A program made the translations under genes and the position numbers. DNA of 64,000 bases from Microbulbifer halophilus (lineage in GTDB: Bacteria > Pseudomonadota > Gammaproteobacteria > Pseudomonadales > Cellvibrionaceae), in assembly GCF_026183675.1 (NCBI RefSeq), contig NZ_JAPIVK010000006.1, forward strand, positions 1-64,000, read 5' to 3'. How positions within the stretch are numbered: position 1 is the stretch's first letter; each line of letters starts with the position of its first letter. Positions 34,782 to 42,701 of the stretch are shown in pieces. The notes beneath the pieces were generated by a model. It ran no database searches. It was not told the DNA's origin and saw nothing but the letters and a program-made list of their open reading frames with translations.

Positions 34782-35879
34782 ATGAAGAAACAAAGAGACT
34801 TGTCGACTTCTGTAGGAGCCTGCTTGCAGGCGAAAAGTTTCGGGCTTCGCGTTAACCGCTTTGTTCGCCTGCAAGCAGGCTCCTACGGGTTGGCGCTGGC
34901 CGCACTGTTCGGTGCCGGCGCCGCCGCGGCTCAGCAAGTAGAAACCCACACACTGCAGAACGAGCACCTGAGCTACCGCTTCACACCGGAGATCGGCGGC
35001 CGCGGTCTCGGCTTTTCCGTGGCGGGGGGAGAAAACCTGCTGAAAGTGGGCGAGGCGGTGCGCGAGACGCCGGCGCCGGAAGTCTCGGCGGAATCCGGTT
35101 TCGTGCCCTATTTCGGCCATATCATCTGGCCCGGGCCCCAGGGCGACTGGTGGAAACACCAGTCCCTGAACGCCGAGCGCCGCGAGTCGGCCGCCGTCTG
35201 GCCGCCGGATCCGTTTACCGTACTGGCCGACAGCGAACTGGAAACACTCGGCGAGACCGAAGCGACCATGGTCTCCCCGGCGAGTCCGGTGACCGGCCTG
35301 CAGCTCACCAAGCGCTATCGCCTCGACGGCGAAACGCTGGTCCATCGGGTGGAGGCCGCCAACCGCCGCGACGAACCGGTGCAATGGGATATCTGGTTCA
35401 ACACCCGCGTCAGCCCGGAGGCGCGTCTCTACGTACCGGTGGAGGATTTCGATGGCGACCTGCGCCTGGAAAAATTCCCCGAAATGTCCGCCGAGGCACA
35501 GGTGGACCCGGACAAGAGCGAGCTCGGCCTGTTCGATTTCTCCCGCGGTAACCACGTCAAGGCCAAGGCCTATATCGAACCGGCCGCCGGCTGGATCGCC
35601 GCCTTCGACCGCGGCCAGCTTTTCCTGATCGAGTTCGACCAGCAACCGCGCGACTCCATCCACCCGGAACAGGGCCAGGTGGAAGTCTACCTGGAACAGG
35701 ACCCGGACAAGCCCGGCAGCGGCATCATGGAACTGGAAGTGCACGCGCCCTACCGGGCGCTGACTCCGGGGGAATCCATGGCCGCGGAGGAAAGGTGGCG
35801 GGCGCTCGCCTATACCGGTGAGGACAATGTCGAGGGCCATCTGCGGGCACTGGAAAAACTCGGCCTCGAGGGCCTCTGA
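34782..35879 (+). CDS. Exported DUF4380 protein with REP element in its signal peptide
   Basis: A 365-residue protein of the DUF4380 type, related in fold to aldose 1-epimerases (galactose mutarotase-like). It may bind or epimerise a sugar from the pathway, but the activity is unproven. The mature part begins near [17 protein letters not shown]. The signal peptide is odd: [10 protein letters not shown] is followed by 26 residues encoded by a complete REP pair and only then by the hydrophobic core [14 protein letters not shown]. Third gene of the GH3 operon, four bases after GH43. Confidence 0.7.
   Translation: MKKQRDLSTSVGACLQAKSFGLRVNRFVRLQAGSYGLALAALFGAGAAAAQQVETHTLQNEHLSYRFTPEIGGRGLGFSVAGGENLLKVGEAVRETPAPEVSAESGFVPYFGHIIWPGPQGDWWKHQSLNAERRESAAVWPPDPFTVLADSELETLGETEATMVSPASPVTGLQLTKRYRLDGETLVHRVEAANRRDEPVQWDIWFNTRVSPEARLYVPVEDFDGDLRLEKFPEMSAEAQVDPDKSELGLFDFSRGNHVKAKAYIEPAAGWIAAFDRGQLFLIEFDQQPRDSIHPEQGQVEVYLEQDPDKPGSGIMELEVHAPYRALTPGESMAAEERWRALAYTGEDNVEGHLRALEKLGLEGL
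34811..34887. repeat. REP/BIME pair inside the DUF4380 signal-peptide region
   Basis: Inverted copies of GTAGGAGCCTGCTTGCAGGC and its complement flank about 30 bases, same family as 3331 and 48363. About 78 bases, i.e. 26 codons, so the reading frame is kept. Confidence 0.9.
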
Positions 35880-35950
35880 TTTTTCGCTGCAGTGCCTCTG
35901 CGCCCGGCTCCCCGCGCAGAGGCGACCGAATGTTTTACAGGAAAGACTCA

Positions 35951-37162
35951 ATGCCAAAAATCACCGCCGCCCGGGTCATCACCACCTGCCCCGGCCGCAA
36001 TTTCGTCACCCTGAAAATCGAGACCGACGCCGGCGTTTACGGTGTCGGCGACGCGACCCTGAACGGCCGCGAGCTGGCGGTAGCCAGCTACCTGGAAGAC
36101 CATGTGGTTCCCTGCCTGATCGGCCGCGACGCGCACCGCATCGAGGACACCTGGCAGTATCTCTACCGGGGCGCCTACTGGCGTCGCGGGCCGGTCACCA
36201 TGAGCGCCATCGCCGCCGTGGACATGGCGCTCTGGGATATCAAGGCCAAGGTGGCGGGCCTGCCGCTCTACCAGTTGCTCGGCGGCGCCTGTCGCCAAGG
36301 CTGCATGGTCTACGGCCACGCCAACGGCGAAACCATCGAGGAGACCCTGCAGGAAGCCGAGCGCTATATCGAACAGGGCTACCGCGCCGTGCGCCTGCAG
36401 TCGGGCGTACCCGGCCTGAAATCCACCTACGGCGTATCGAAGGACAAGGATTTCTACGAGCCCGCGGACGCGGACCTGCCCACGGAAAACCTCTGGTCAA
36501 CGGAAAAATACCTCAGGAGCGCACCGGAGCTTTTCGCCGCCGCGCGGGAGAGACTCGGCTGGGATGTCCACCTGCTGCACGACGCCCACCACCGCATGAC
36601 ACCCATCGAGGCGGCGCGGTTGGCAAAGGACCTGGAACCCTACCGCCTCTTCTGGCTGGAGGACGCCGTGCCGGCGGAAAACCAGGAAAGCTTCCGCCCG
36701 ATCCGCCAGCACAGCACCACCCCGCTGGCGGTGGGCGAAGTCTTCAACAGCATCTGGGACTGCAAGCAGCTGATAGAGGAACAGCTGATCGACTATATCC
36801 GCGCGACGGTACTGCACGCCGGCGGCATCACCCAGATGCGCCGCATCGCCAGCCTCGCCGACCTGTACCGGGTGCGCACCGGCTGCCACGGCGCCACCGA
36901 CCTGTCGCCGATCACCATGAGCGCGGCGCTGCATTTCGGCCTGTCGATCCCCAATTTCGGTATCCAGGAATATATGCGGCATACCGACGACACCAACACG
37001 GTCTTCCCCCACGGCTATCGCTTCAGCGACGGCTACCTGCGCCCGGGCGAACAGCCCGGGCTGGGTGTGGATATCGATGAAGACGCCGCGGAGCAATTTC
37101 CCTACCGGCGCGCCTACCTGCCGGTCAACCGGCTGCAGGACGGCAGCATGCACGACTGGTAA
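35951..37162 (+). CDS. manD: D-mannonate dehydratase (ManD, enolase superfamily)
   Basis: A 403-residue enolase-superfamily enzyme converting D-mannonate to 2-keto-3-deoxy-D-gluconate, a step of glucuronate breakdown. The length equals that of typical ManD proteins. Metal ligands and bases appear as the HDAHHRMTP block (Asp and His), Glu in [11 protein letters not shown] and Glu in AVGEVFNS; the YGHANG loop with its Tyr is also ManD-like. The start at 35951 follows AGGAAAG. It is the last gene of the GH3 operon, fitting metabolism of glucuronic acid freed by GH67 and GH115. Isomerase and fructuronate reductase genes are not in the window. Some ManD-like proteins act weakly or on other acids. 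Confidence 0.88.
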   Translation: MPKITAARVITTCPGRNFVTLKIETDAGVYGVGDATLNGRELAVASYLEDHVVPCLIGRDAHRIEDTWQYLYRGAYWRRGPVTMSAIAAVDMALWDIKAKVAGLPLYQLLGGACRQGCMVYGHANGETIEETLQEAERYIEQGYRAVRLQSGVPGLKSTYGVSKDKDFYEPADADLPTENLWSTEKYLRSAPELFAAARERLGWDVHLLHDAHHRMTPIEAARLAKDLEPYRLFWLEDAVPAENQESFRPIRQHSTTPLAVGEVFNSIWDCKQLIEEQLIDYIRATVLHAGGITQMRRIASLADLYRVRTGCHGATDLSPITMSAALHFGLSIPNFGIQEYMRHTDDTNTVFPHGYRFSDGYLRPGEQPGLGVDIDEDAAEQFPYRRAYLPVNRLQDGSMHDW

Positions 37163-37202
37163 GGCGATATTTCCCCAATTGCCGCGAAGTCCGGTACCGG
37201 TA

Positions 37203-37274
37203 TGCACGGCGCACCCTACGAAGACCCGCGCGGATCGGGCTGGGACAAACCTGTAGGATGCGCCGTGCGCACCG
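37203..37274. repeat. REP-like inverted pair (GTGCGCCGTGCGCAC family)
   Basis: TGCACGGCGCACCCTACG (37203-37220) and TGTAGGATGCGCCGTGCGCA (37252-37271) are inverted copies of a short repeat also seen at 50409, 50680, 56293 and 61335. Lies between convergent manD and the second halogenase gene. Confidence 0.8.
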
Positions 37275-37362
37275 ACGGGCGCCGCTCATACACTGGCGGC
37301 AACAACAACCCCCATCATTGTTCCGAAAACTCAGCCGGCGCCTCTCAATCCAATACCGACAA

Positions 37363-38868
37363 TCACGACGCGGCACAGTGCCGGCGGATAAACTCGCTGT
37401 GCGCCGGCATCGCCGCCACGGAGCGATCGATCACACGCTTGATCTCCGCCATCCGCGCCGCCAGCTTGTCATCCGGCATCACATCCACCAGCGGGTGATA
37501 GGCCCTGGGCACAATGCCCTGCCCCACCATCACCTCCATCCAGCTCAGCTCGTTGAACAGCTCACCGTCGACGCGCACGACCCGCCCGTTCCTTTTGAAC
37601 TGCGCCATTTTCTGCACCAGTGTGTCGGGCAACGCCATGCTGCGGCAGTAGTTCCAGAATTCCGAGTCGTCCCGCTCGGTGGCGCTGTAGTGCAGGATCA
37701 GGAAATCGCGGATGCGATCCACCTCGAAATGGGTCTGGCGATTGTACTCGTCGATATCCTCCATATCGAAGTTGCGGTTCGGAAACAGCGTCAACAACCG
37801 CGCGATGGCGGACTGCACCAGGTGGATACTGGTGGACTCCAGCGGCTCCATAAAACCGCTGGCCAGGCCGATGGCGACGCAGTTCCTGTGCCAGAACTTT
37901 TCCCGCTTGCCGGTGGTGAACTTCAGCAGCTTCGGCTCCGCCAGCGGCGCGCCGTCGAGGTTGCTCAGCAGGATTTCGCGGGCCTCGTCGTCGCCCATGA
38001 AGCGGCTGCTGTACACATGGCCGTTGCCGATGCGGTGCTGCAGCGGAATGCGCCACTGCCAGCCCGCCGGCCGCGCAGTAGACCGAGTATAGGGAAGCGG
38101 TTCACCGGCGCTCTCGCAGGGCACCGCCCAGGCCCGATCGCAGGGCAGCCAGTGGCGCCAGTCCTCATAACCGACACCCAGCGTCTTCTCGATCAGTAGG
38201 CCTCGAAAACCAGTGCAATCGATAAACAGATCCGCCTCGATGGACTCGCCGCTTTCCAGCTCGACCGACTCGATAAAGCCGTCGTCCGGATTGAGATGGG
38301 TGTGGGCAATCTTGCCCTCGGTGCGCACCACGCCGCGCGCTTCGGCAAACTCTCGCAGATAGCGAGCGTAGAGGGCGGCGTCGAAGTGAAAGGCGTAGAC
38401 GATATTCGACAGCGGCGAATTGCCGGCATCCACGGAACGCATGAACCGCCCCTGCAACGCCGCCGACGCGGTCAGGGTGTAATCGCCGATCTCCCCGGCG
38501 CGGCCCGCCAGGTGTTCCTTGAGCCAGTAGTGGTAGAAGGGAATCGCCTCCATATCCTTGCCCACCTCGCCGAAGGCGTGGATATAGGAAGTGCCCACCC
38601 TGCCCCAGTCGACAAACTCGATACCCAGTTTGAAAGTACCGCGCGTGTGACGCAGGAACTCGTTCTCGTCCAATCCCAACAGGCGATTAAAGAGCTGGAT
38701 CTGTGGAATCGTCGCCTCGCCGACACCGACGGTGCCGATCTCCTCGGATTCCACCAGCTGGACCTGGCAGTGGCGGTTCCCGAGGATTTTCGCCAGCGCG
38801 GCGGCGGTCATCCAGCCGGCAGTACCGCCGCCGGCGATCAGGACTTTTCTTATATTCTTATCGGTCAT
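37363..38868 (-). CDS. Second flavin-dependent halogenase family protein
   Basis: A 501-residue paralogue of the gene at 21657. FAD motif GGGTAGW, Lys80 (TFKLGIEFVDWG), GWQWRIP signature and the EPLESTS block with the catalytic Glu are all present. It follows TonB receptor 2 in the same direction (stop of the receptor at 38974, a terminator between). Each receptor in this window is therefore followed by a halogenase-like gene. No SapC, cupin or DUF6445 accompanies this copy. Substrate unknown. Confidence 0.85.
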   Translation of the reverse strand: MTDKNIRKVLIAGGGTAGWMTAAALAKILGNRHCQVQLVESEEIGTVGVGEATIPQIQLFNRLLGLDENEFLRHTRGTFKLGIEFVDWGRVGTSYIHAFGEVGKDMEAIPFYHYWLKEHLAGRAGEIGDYTLTASAALQGRFMRSVDAGNSPLSNIVYAFHFDAALYARYLREFAEARGVVRTEGKIAHTHLNPDDGFIESVELESGESIEADLFIDCTGFRGLLIEKTLGVGYEDWRHWLPCDRAWAVPCESAGEPLPYTRSTARPAGWQWRIPLQHRIGNGHVYSSRFMGDDEAREILLSNLDGAPLAEPKLLKFTTGKREKFWHRNCVAIGLASGFMEPLESTSIHLVQSAIARLLTLFPNRNFDMEDIDEYNRQTHFEVDRIRDFLILHYSATERDDSEFWNYCRSMALPDTLVQKMAQFKRNGRVVRVDGELFNELSWMEVMVGQGIVPRAYHPLVDVMPDDKLAARMAEIKRVIDRSVAAMPAHSEFIRRHCAAS

Positions 38869-38911
38869 GGCAAGCCCCGACTGCGGATATTATTCACAGG
38901 CCATTAAACCC

Positions 38912-38939
38912 AAAAAAGCGCACTGCCGAAACAGTGCGC
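38912..38939 (-). terminator. Terminator of TonB receptor 2
   Basis: On the minus strand: GCGCACTG-6 nt-CAGTGCGC followed by six T, 35 bases after the receptor stop. Confidence 0.92.
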
Positions 38940-38973
38940 AACCGGAGAGATGACTACGTCGGTGTAGCCAGGA

Positions 38974-41900
38974 TCAGAACCTGGCCCGGGCGATCAGCGC
39001 GTAGCGGCGGTCCTGGATAAACCAGGAGCGCCCCGCTTCGGTACCCTCGTTGTCGAGCACCATCAGCGTCTCGGTCTGGGTATCCAGCAGGTTGGTGGCC
39101 TGCAGACCGATGGTCACCCCGTTGTCGAAGTTGTAAAACAGGGAGCCATCCATATAGCCCGCGTCGTCGTTGAATATCGGGTACTTGCTGATTTCGTCGC
39201 GGGTGGTCAGCAGGTACTTGGAGCGCCAGTTGTAGGCCAGGCGCGCCGACCAGGGGCCCTTCTCGTACAGGCCGACGAGATTGTAGGTGTGCTCCGAAAC
39301 CCCGCGCAGCGGCAGCTGGGTAATATCCGGCAGCGGAAAGCGCTCCTCCTCGTCTTCACCGGTGACCGGCGCCGCCAGTTGCGATTGCGCGGTGTTCTTG
39401 AGGCCGGAATCGATCCAGGTGTAGTTGAGCTGCAGACCCAGGCCATCGAAGGGTTCCGGCAGCATGTCGTAAAACTGCTGATAGGCCACTTCCACGCCCT
39501 GCATATAACCGTCGCCGCCGTTGACAGTGGACTCGAAATCCACCGTCTGCACCTGCCCGGTGACCGGGTTGGCGAAGTCCCGCGGGAAGGCGCCCTTGAT
39601 GAAGGTGTCGCTCAGGTCCTTGTAGAACAGCGAGGTGGTAAAGGAGCCCACATCGGCGAAATACCACTCCACCGAGGCGTCGTACTGGATCGACTCCATC
39701 GGCCACAGATAGGGGTTGCCGCCGGAGCCGGTCCAGTCCACCGCGGCGACGGATTTGATGTCGGTGCCCACATCGTCCTCACCGTCGCCGGAAGGCTCCG
39801 GCGCGTTGGGGGGCAGCTCGTCCGGGGAAAACCGGTCCACCCCCAACTGTCGCTGGCCCAGCACGGCCTGGTTCTTCACTTCCGACATATCCGGCAGTGC
39901 AATCGCCTTGGACACGGCGAAGCGCGTCAGCAGATCATCGCGCAGCTGCAGTTTCAGGTTGAAGCTGGGCAGCACCGTGCTGTACTCGCTCCAGCCCTCC
40001 TCCTCGGTAAAGGCGTCGTTGCCAAAGGCTTTTTCCCCGGCAGAGAGCCAGTTGTTGGGATCGCGCGCGTAGGCAATGGCCTCCTTCACGGTTTCGTAAC
40101 GCTCGTCGGCCACGGCCTGCTCACCCCACGCCCAAACGGCTTCGTAATCGTCGAGATCGACCGGCGCTCCCTCCGGATAGGGCAGGCCCACCAGGTCCGG
40201 ATACTGGATCGATCCCAGTGCCTCGCGCTCGAGCTCCACATAGCGCAGGCCCACATTGCCCTCGAAACGCAGCGCGGTGGAATCCGAGCCAAAATCCAGG
40301 CGCAGGTAGGCGGCGCGATTGGTTTCGGTGGTATCGTAGATTTCCGGTGCCTGGAAAATTCCCTCGGCCACGATATCCTCGCGCGACGGGTGGGGCTCCC
40401 AGGGCTCGCCCTCCGGCGAGATATAGATCTCCCGGTTTCCCTTGGCTACGCCCTTCACGAAATCCGCACTCGGGAACAGGAAGCCGCCATCCGGCACGCC
40501 GACCACGCCGCCGCGATGGAATTCATCGAAGTTCACATACTCGTAGGGCTGGTCCGCCACCTCCGGGTTGGTCAGGTACATGGGCGTGTTCCACTCGGCG
40601 CCGATGGCTCCCCAGTTGTAGGAGGTGCTGCGCACCGTCTGCTCCCGCTCGGCCATGCGCGCGCCGAATTTCGCCGCCCGCAACAGCCCCAGGGGCTCCT
40701 CCATGAAGTGGTAGGTGCCGTCGAAGCGCCCGGCGATGGATTCCCCTTCGGAGCGCTCGTAGTGATCCATGGCGGAGCGCCACCAGTAGTTTTCCGGATT
40801 CCTGAACCAGTTGGGGTTTTCACTGCCGTCGTAGGGCGCGCCCGGGTCTGTCAGCTCCAGGTTCGGCGTCTCGCCGCCGGCATCGTAGTCCTGCGCCATC
40901 CACTGGCCGAGAGAAACCTGAAGGTCGTCGTCCGCGGTCTCCGCCTGGATATACTGCAGGTCGAAGTTGTACTCCCAGTTGTCGTCGGGGGTCACCTTCA
41001 GGTTCACGGCGAAGTCGTCCACCACCGTGTGGGTATCCTTGTAGCGGGTATCGGTCTGGAACTTGGTACCGAACTGGCCGTCGTCCGGCGCATAGCCGCC
41101 GCGCCAGCCCGCTTCGGTGACCATGGCGCCCTTCTCGAATACACCGTCGTCGTCGAATGAAAACCGGGTACCATCCAGGGCGCCGACGTTGCGGTCTCCA
41201 TCATAGGAGTCCCCCTGGTACTTGACCGCATTCTCCGTCCACGACAGCCGCGCATCCGAACGCATAAACTGCGCCGTGGCCAGCAGGGTCTCGTCCGGAT
41301 CGGCCCACTGGAAAGCGGCGGCGTAACCCTTGCGGGTGCGGTCGTCGTGTTTCTTGAAGAAGTTGGAGGCGTTCGGCACCCAGACGGAATCGAAACCCTC
41401 CGCACCGGGCAGGCCGGCGGCGTCGTACTCGAGATAGGTATCCGACTGGATACCGTGGGAGGTCCCCAGCAATTCCGAGTGGGCTGCGTTCAACAGCAGT
41501 CCGAACTCCCCCACGCCAGTGGTCCAGCGGTCGCTGTAGAGCGCGGACAGTGTGGGTGTCCCGTCCTCGTCCAGGTCCCCCAGGGAGTAATCGCTGGAGA
41601 CCGAAAAGGTCTGTTCCGGGCTGTCGAAGGGTTTGCGGGTACGCAGGCTGACGGTGCCGCCGATACCGCCCTCGATCATGTCCGCGGATTGGTTCTTGTA
41701 GATATCCACACCGCCCATCAGTTCCGGAGGCACATCCTGGAAGGACAGGCCGCGGCCGGAGTTGGCGGTGAAGGAATCGCGCCCGTTGAATTCGGAGCGG
41801 GTGGCGGTCATGCCGCGGATGATGGCACCGGAGCCCTCCACGCCGAAGTGGTCCGGGTCGTCGGAACCGGCAAAGCGCTCGATGGAAACCCCGGGCATGC

Positions 41901-42162
41901 GCTGCATGGCTTCCAGCACACTGCGGTCCGGCAGCGAGCCCATATCCTCCGCGGAAATGGAATCGACGAAGGTGTCCGCATTGCGCTTGATGTCCTGGGC
42001 ATTCTGCAGGTTGTAGCGCACACCGCTGACCACCACTTCCTCCATGGCCGCCGGGCCTTGGGATTCCTCCTCCTCGCTGTCCTGGGCAAGAACCGGCTGG
42101 GTACCCATCGCCGTTGCGGCCAGAGTGATAATGACTTCGGAAAGTTTATTCTTCTTGAACAT
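38974..42162 (-). CDS. TonB-dependent receptor 2
   Basis: A 1062-residue outer-membrane receptor with signal peptide (MFKKNKLSEVIITLAATAMG..., cleavage near VLAQD), an acidic linker (DSEEEES), TonB-box-like EEVVVSGVR and plug (FVDSISAEDMGSLPDRSVLEAMQRMPGVS...AIIRGMT). The barrel ends in YALIARARF. The N-terminus resembles receptor 1, but the barrel differs. A xyl-box-like site lies about 115 bases upstream, so it is likely induced with the xylan genes and takes up a different oligosaccharide (inference). Confidence 0.93.
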   Translation of the reverse strand: MFKKNKLSEVIITLAATAMGTQPVLAQDSEEEESQGPAAMEEVVVSGVRYNLQNAQDIKRNADTFVDSISAEDMGSLPDRSVLEAMQRMPGVSIERFAGSDDPDHFGVEGSGAIIRGMTATRSEFNGRDSFTANSGRGLSFQDVPPELMGGVDIYKNQSADMIEGGIGGTVSLRTRKPFDSPEQTFSVSSDYSLGDLDEDGTPTLSALYSDRWTTGVGEFGLLLNAAHSELLGTSHGIQSDTYLEYDAAGLPGAEGFDSVWVPNASNFFKKHDDRTRKGYAAAFQWADPDETLLATAQFMRSDARLSWTENAVKYQGDSYDGDRNVGALDGTRFSFDDDGVFEKGAMVTEAGWRGGYAPDDGQFGTKFQTDTRYKDTHTVVDDFAVNLKVTPDDNWEYNFDLQYIQAETADDDLQVSLGQWMAQDYDAGGETPNLELTDPGAPYDGSENPNWFRNPENYWWRSAMDHYERSEGESIAGRFDGTYHFMEEPLGLLRAAKFGARMAEREQTVRSTSYNWGAIGAEWNTPMYLTNPEVADQPYEYVNFDEFHRGGVVGVPDGGFLFPSADFVKGVAKGNREIYISPEGEPWEPHPSREDIVAEGIFQAPEIYDTTETNRAAYLRLDFGSDSTALRFEGNVGLRYVELEREALGSIQYPDLVGLPYPEGAPVDLDDYEAVWAWGEQAVADERYETVKEAIAYARDPNNWLSAGEKAFGNDAFTEEEGWSEYSTVLPSFNLKLQLRDDLLTRFAVSKAIALPDMSEVKNQAVLGQRQLGVDRFSPDELPPNAPEPSGDGEDDVGTDIKSVAAVDWTGSGGNPYLWPMESIQYDASVEWYFADVGSFTTSLFYKDLSDTFIKGAFPRDFANPVTGQVQTVDFESTVNGGDGYMQGVEVAYQQFYDMLPEPFDGLGLQLNYTWIDSGLKNTAQSQLAAPVTGEDEEERFPLPDITQLPLRGVSEHTYNLVGLYEKGPWSARLAYNWRSKYLLTTRDEISKYPIFNDDAGYMDGSLFYNFDNGVTIGLQATNLLDTQTETLMVLDNEGTEAGRSWFIQDRRYALIARARF

Positions 42163-42276
42163 GGGTTTCTCCCATCTCGCTTTCTCCGCCGGTATGCCCC
42201 GCCCACCCGACTTGCGGGCCCGAAGAAGCTACAGCGGTTCGTTATTGTTATGCCTGCATCGGCTTATGCTATTTAT

Positions 42277-42290
42277 TGGTACCGCTAACA
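42277..42290 (-). promoter_or_regulatory. xyl-box-like operator of TonB receptor 2
   Basis: TGGTACCGCTAACA (reverse complement TGTTAGCGGTACCA), downstream of a minus-strand TTGACA, same position relative to the promoter as at receptor 1. Confidence 0.75.
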
Positions 42291-42367
42291 ATTTAAAGAA
42301 TCGAACACCTTGCCTCGCTCTGTCAAGCCCCTCCGTCCGATTCAAAATGGTACTTGACAGCCAATAT

Positions 42368-42400
42368 TGTAAACGTTTACACCTAATGTTAGCGTTAACG
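42368..42400 (+). promoter_or_regulatory. Tandem LacI-type operators of GH10
   Basis: Perfect palindrome TGTAAACGTTTACA (42368-42381, GalR-like) and TGTTAGCGTTAACG (42387-42400, xyl-box-like), starts 19 bp apart, just downstream of TTGACA at 42353. Confidence 0.8.
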
Positions 42401-42701
42401 TAAATGATCCCGATACCAATGCCCGGGATCACAAGCTGCAAGCCGGGCGCATTCAGCGCCACGACACGAAAAGAATAATTGGACTTGCGCGACACCAGCG
42501 ATGACACACTTGCCTTACCTTCACCAGTCAGTGTGCCCGCCCTCCGCGTCGACTCCTCGCAGGGTGGCTGCCGCGACCGAAGCTCCGTCCACACCGATGG
42601 AGCCCCGTGCCACCGTTCCAGAGGAACGGGCCACCCGTGCACTACAGGGTTATCCACAACAACAAAGCCCGGTACAACGGGCAAACGGGAAGGGTATGAC
42701 C

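Larger units (their letters stand above)
42163..42701. other. Control region between TonB receptor 2 and GH10
   Basis: About 540 bases. Receptor side: TTGACA on the minus strand near 42322-42328 and the operator at 42277. GH10 side: TTGACA at 42353-42358, the tandem operators at 42368-42400, then a roughly 300-base 5' leader. The leader is GC-rich with hairpin potential (e.g. CCGTTCCAGAGGAACGG about 42617-42633). The open frame across it (from 42501) looks non-native. Confidence 0.6.

Noticed and set aside
42501-42701. N-terminal extension of the GH10 frame
   Set aside because: The lipoprotein signal starts at 42702; the extension is leader sequence with no ribosome site, and the operators lie just before it.
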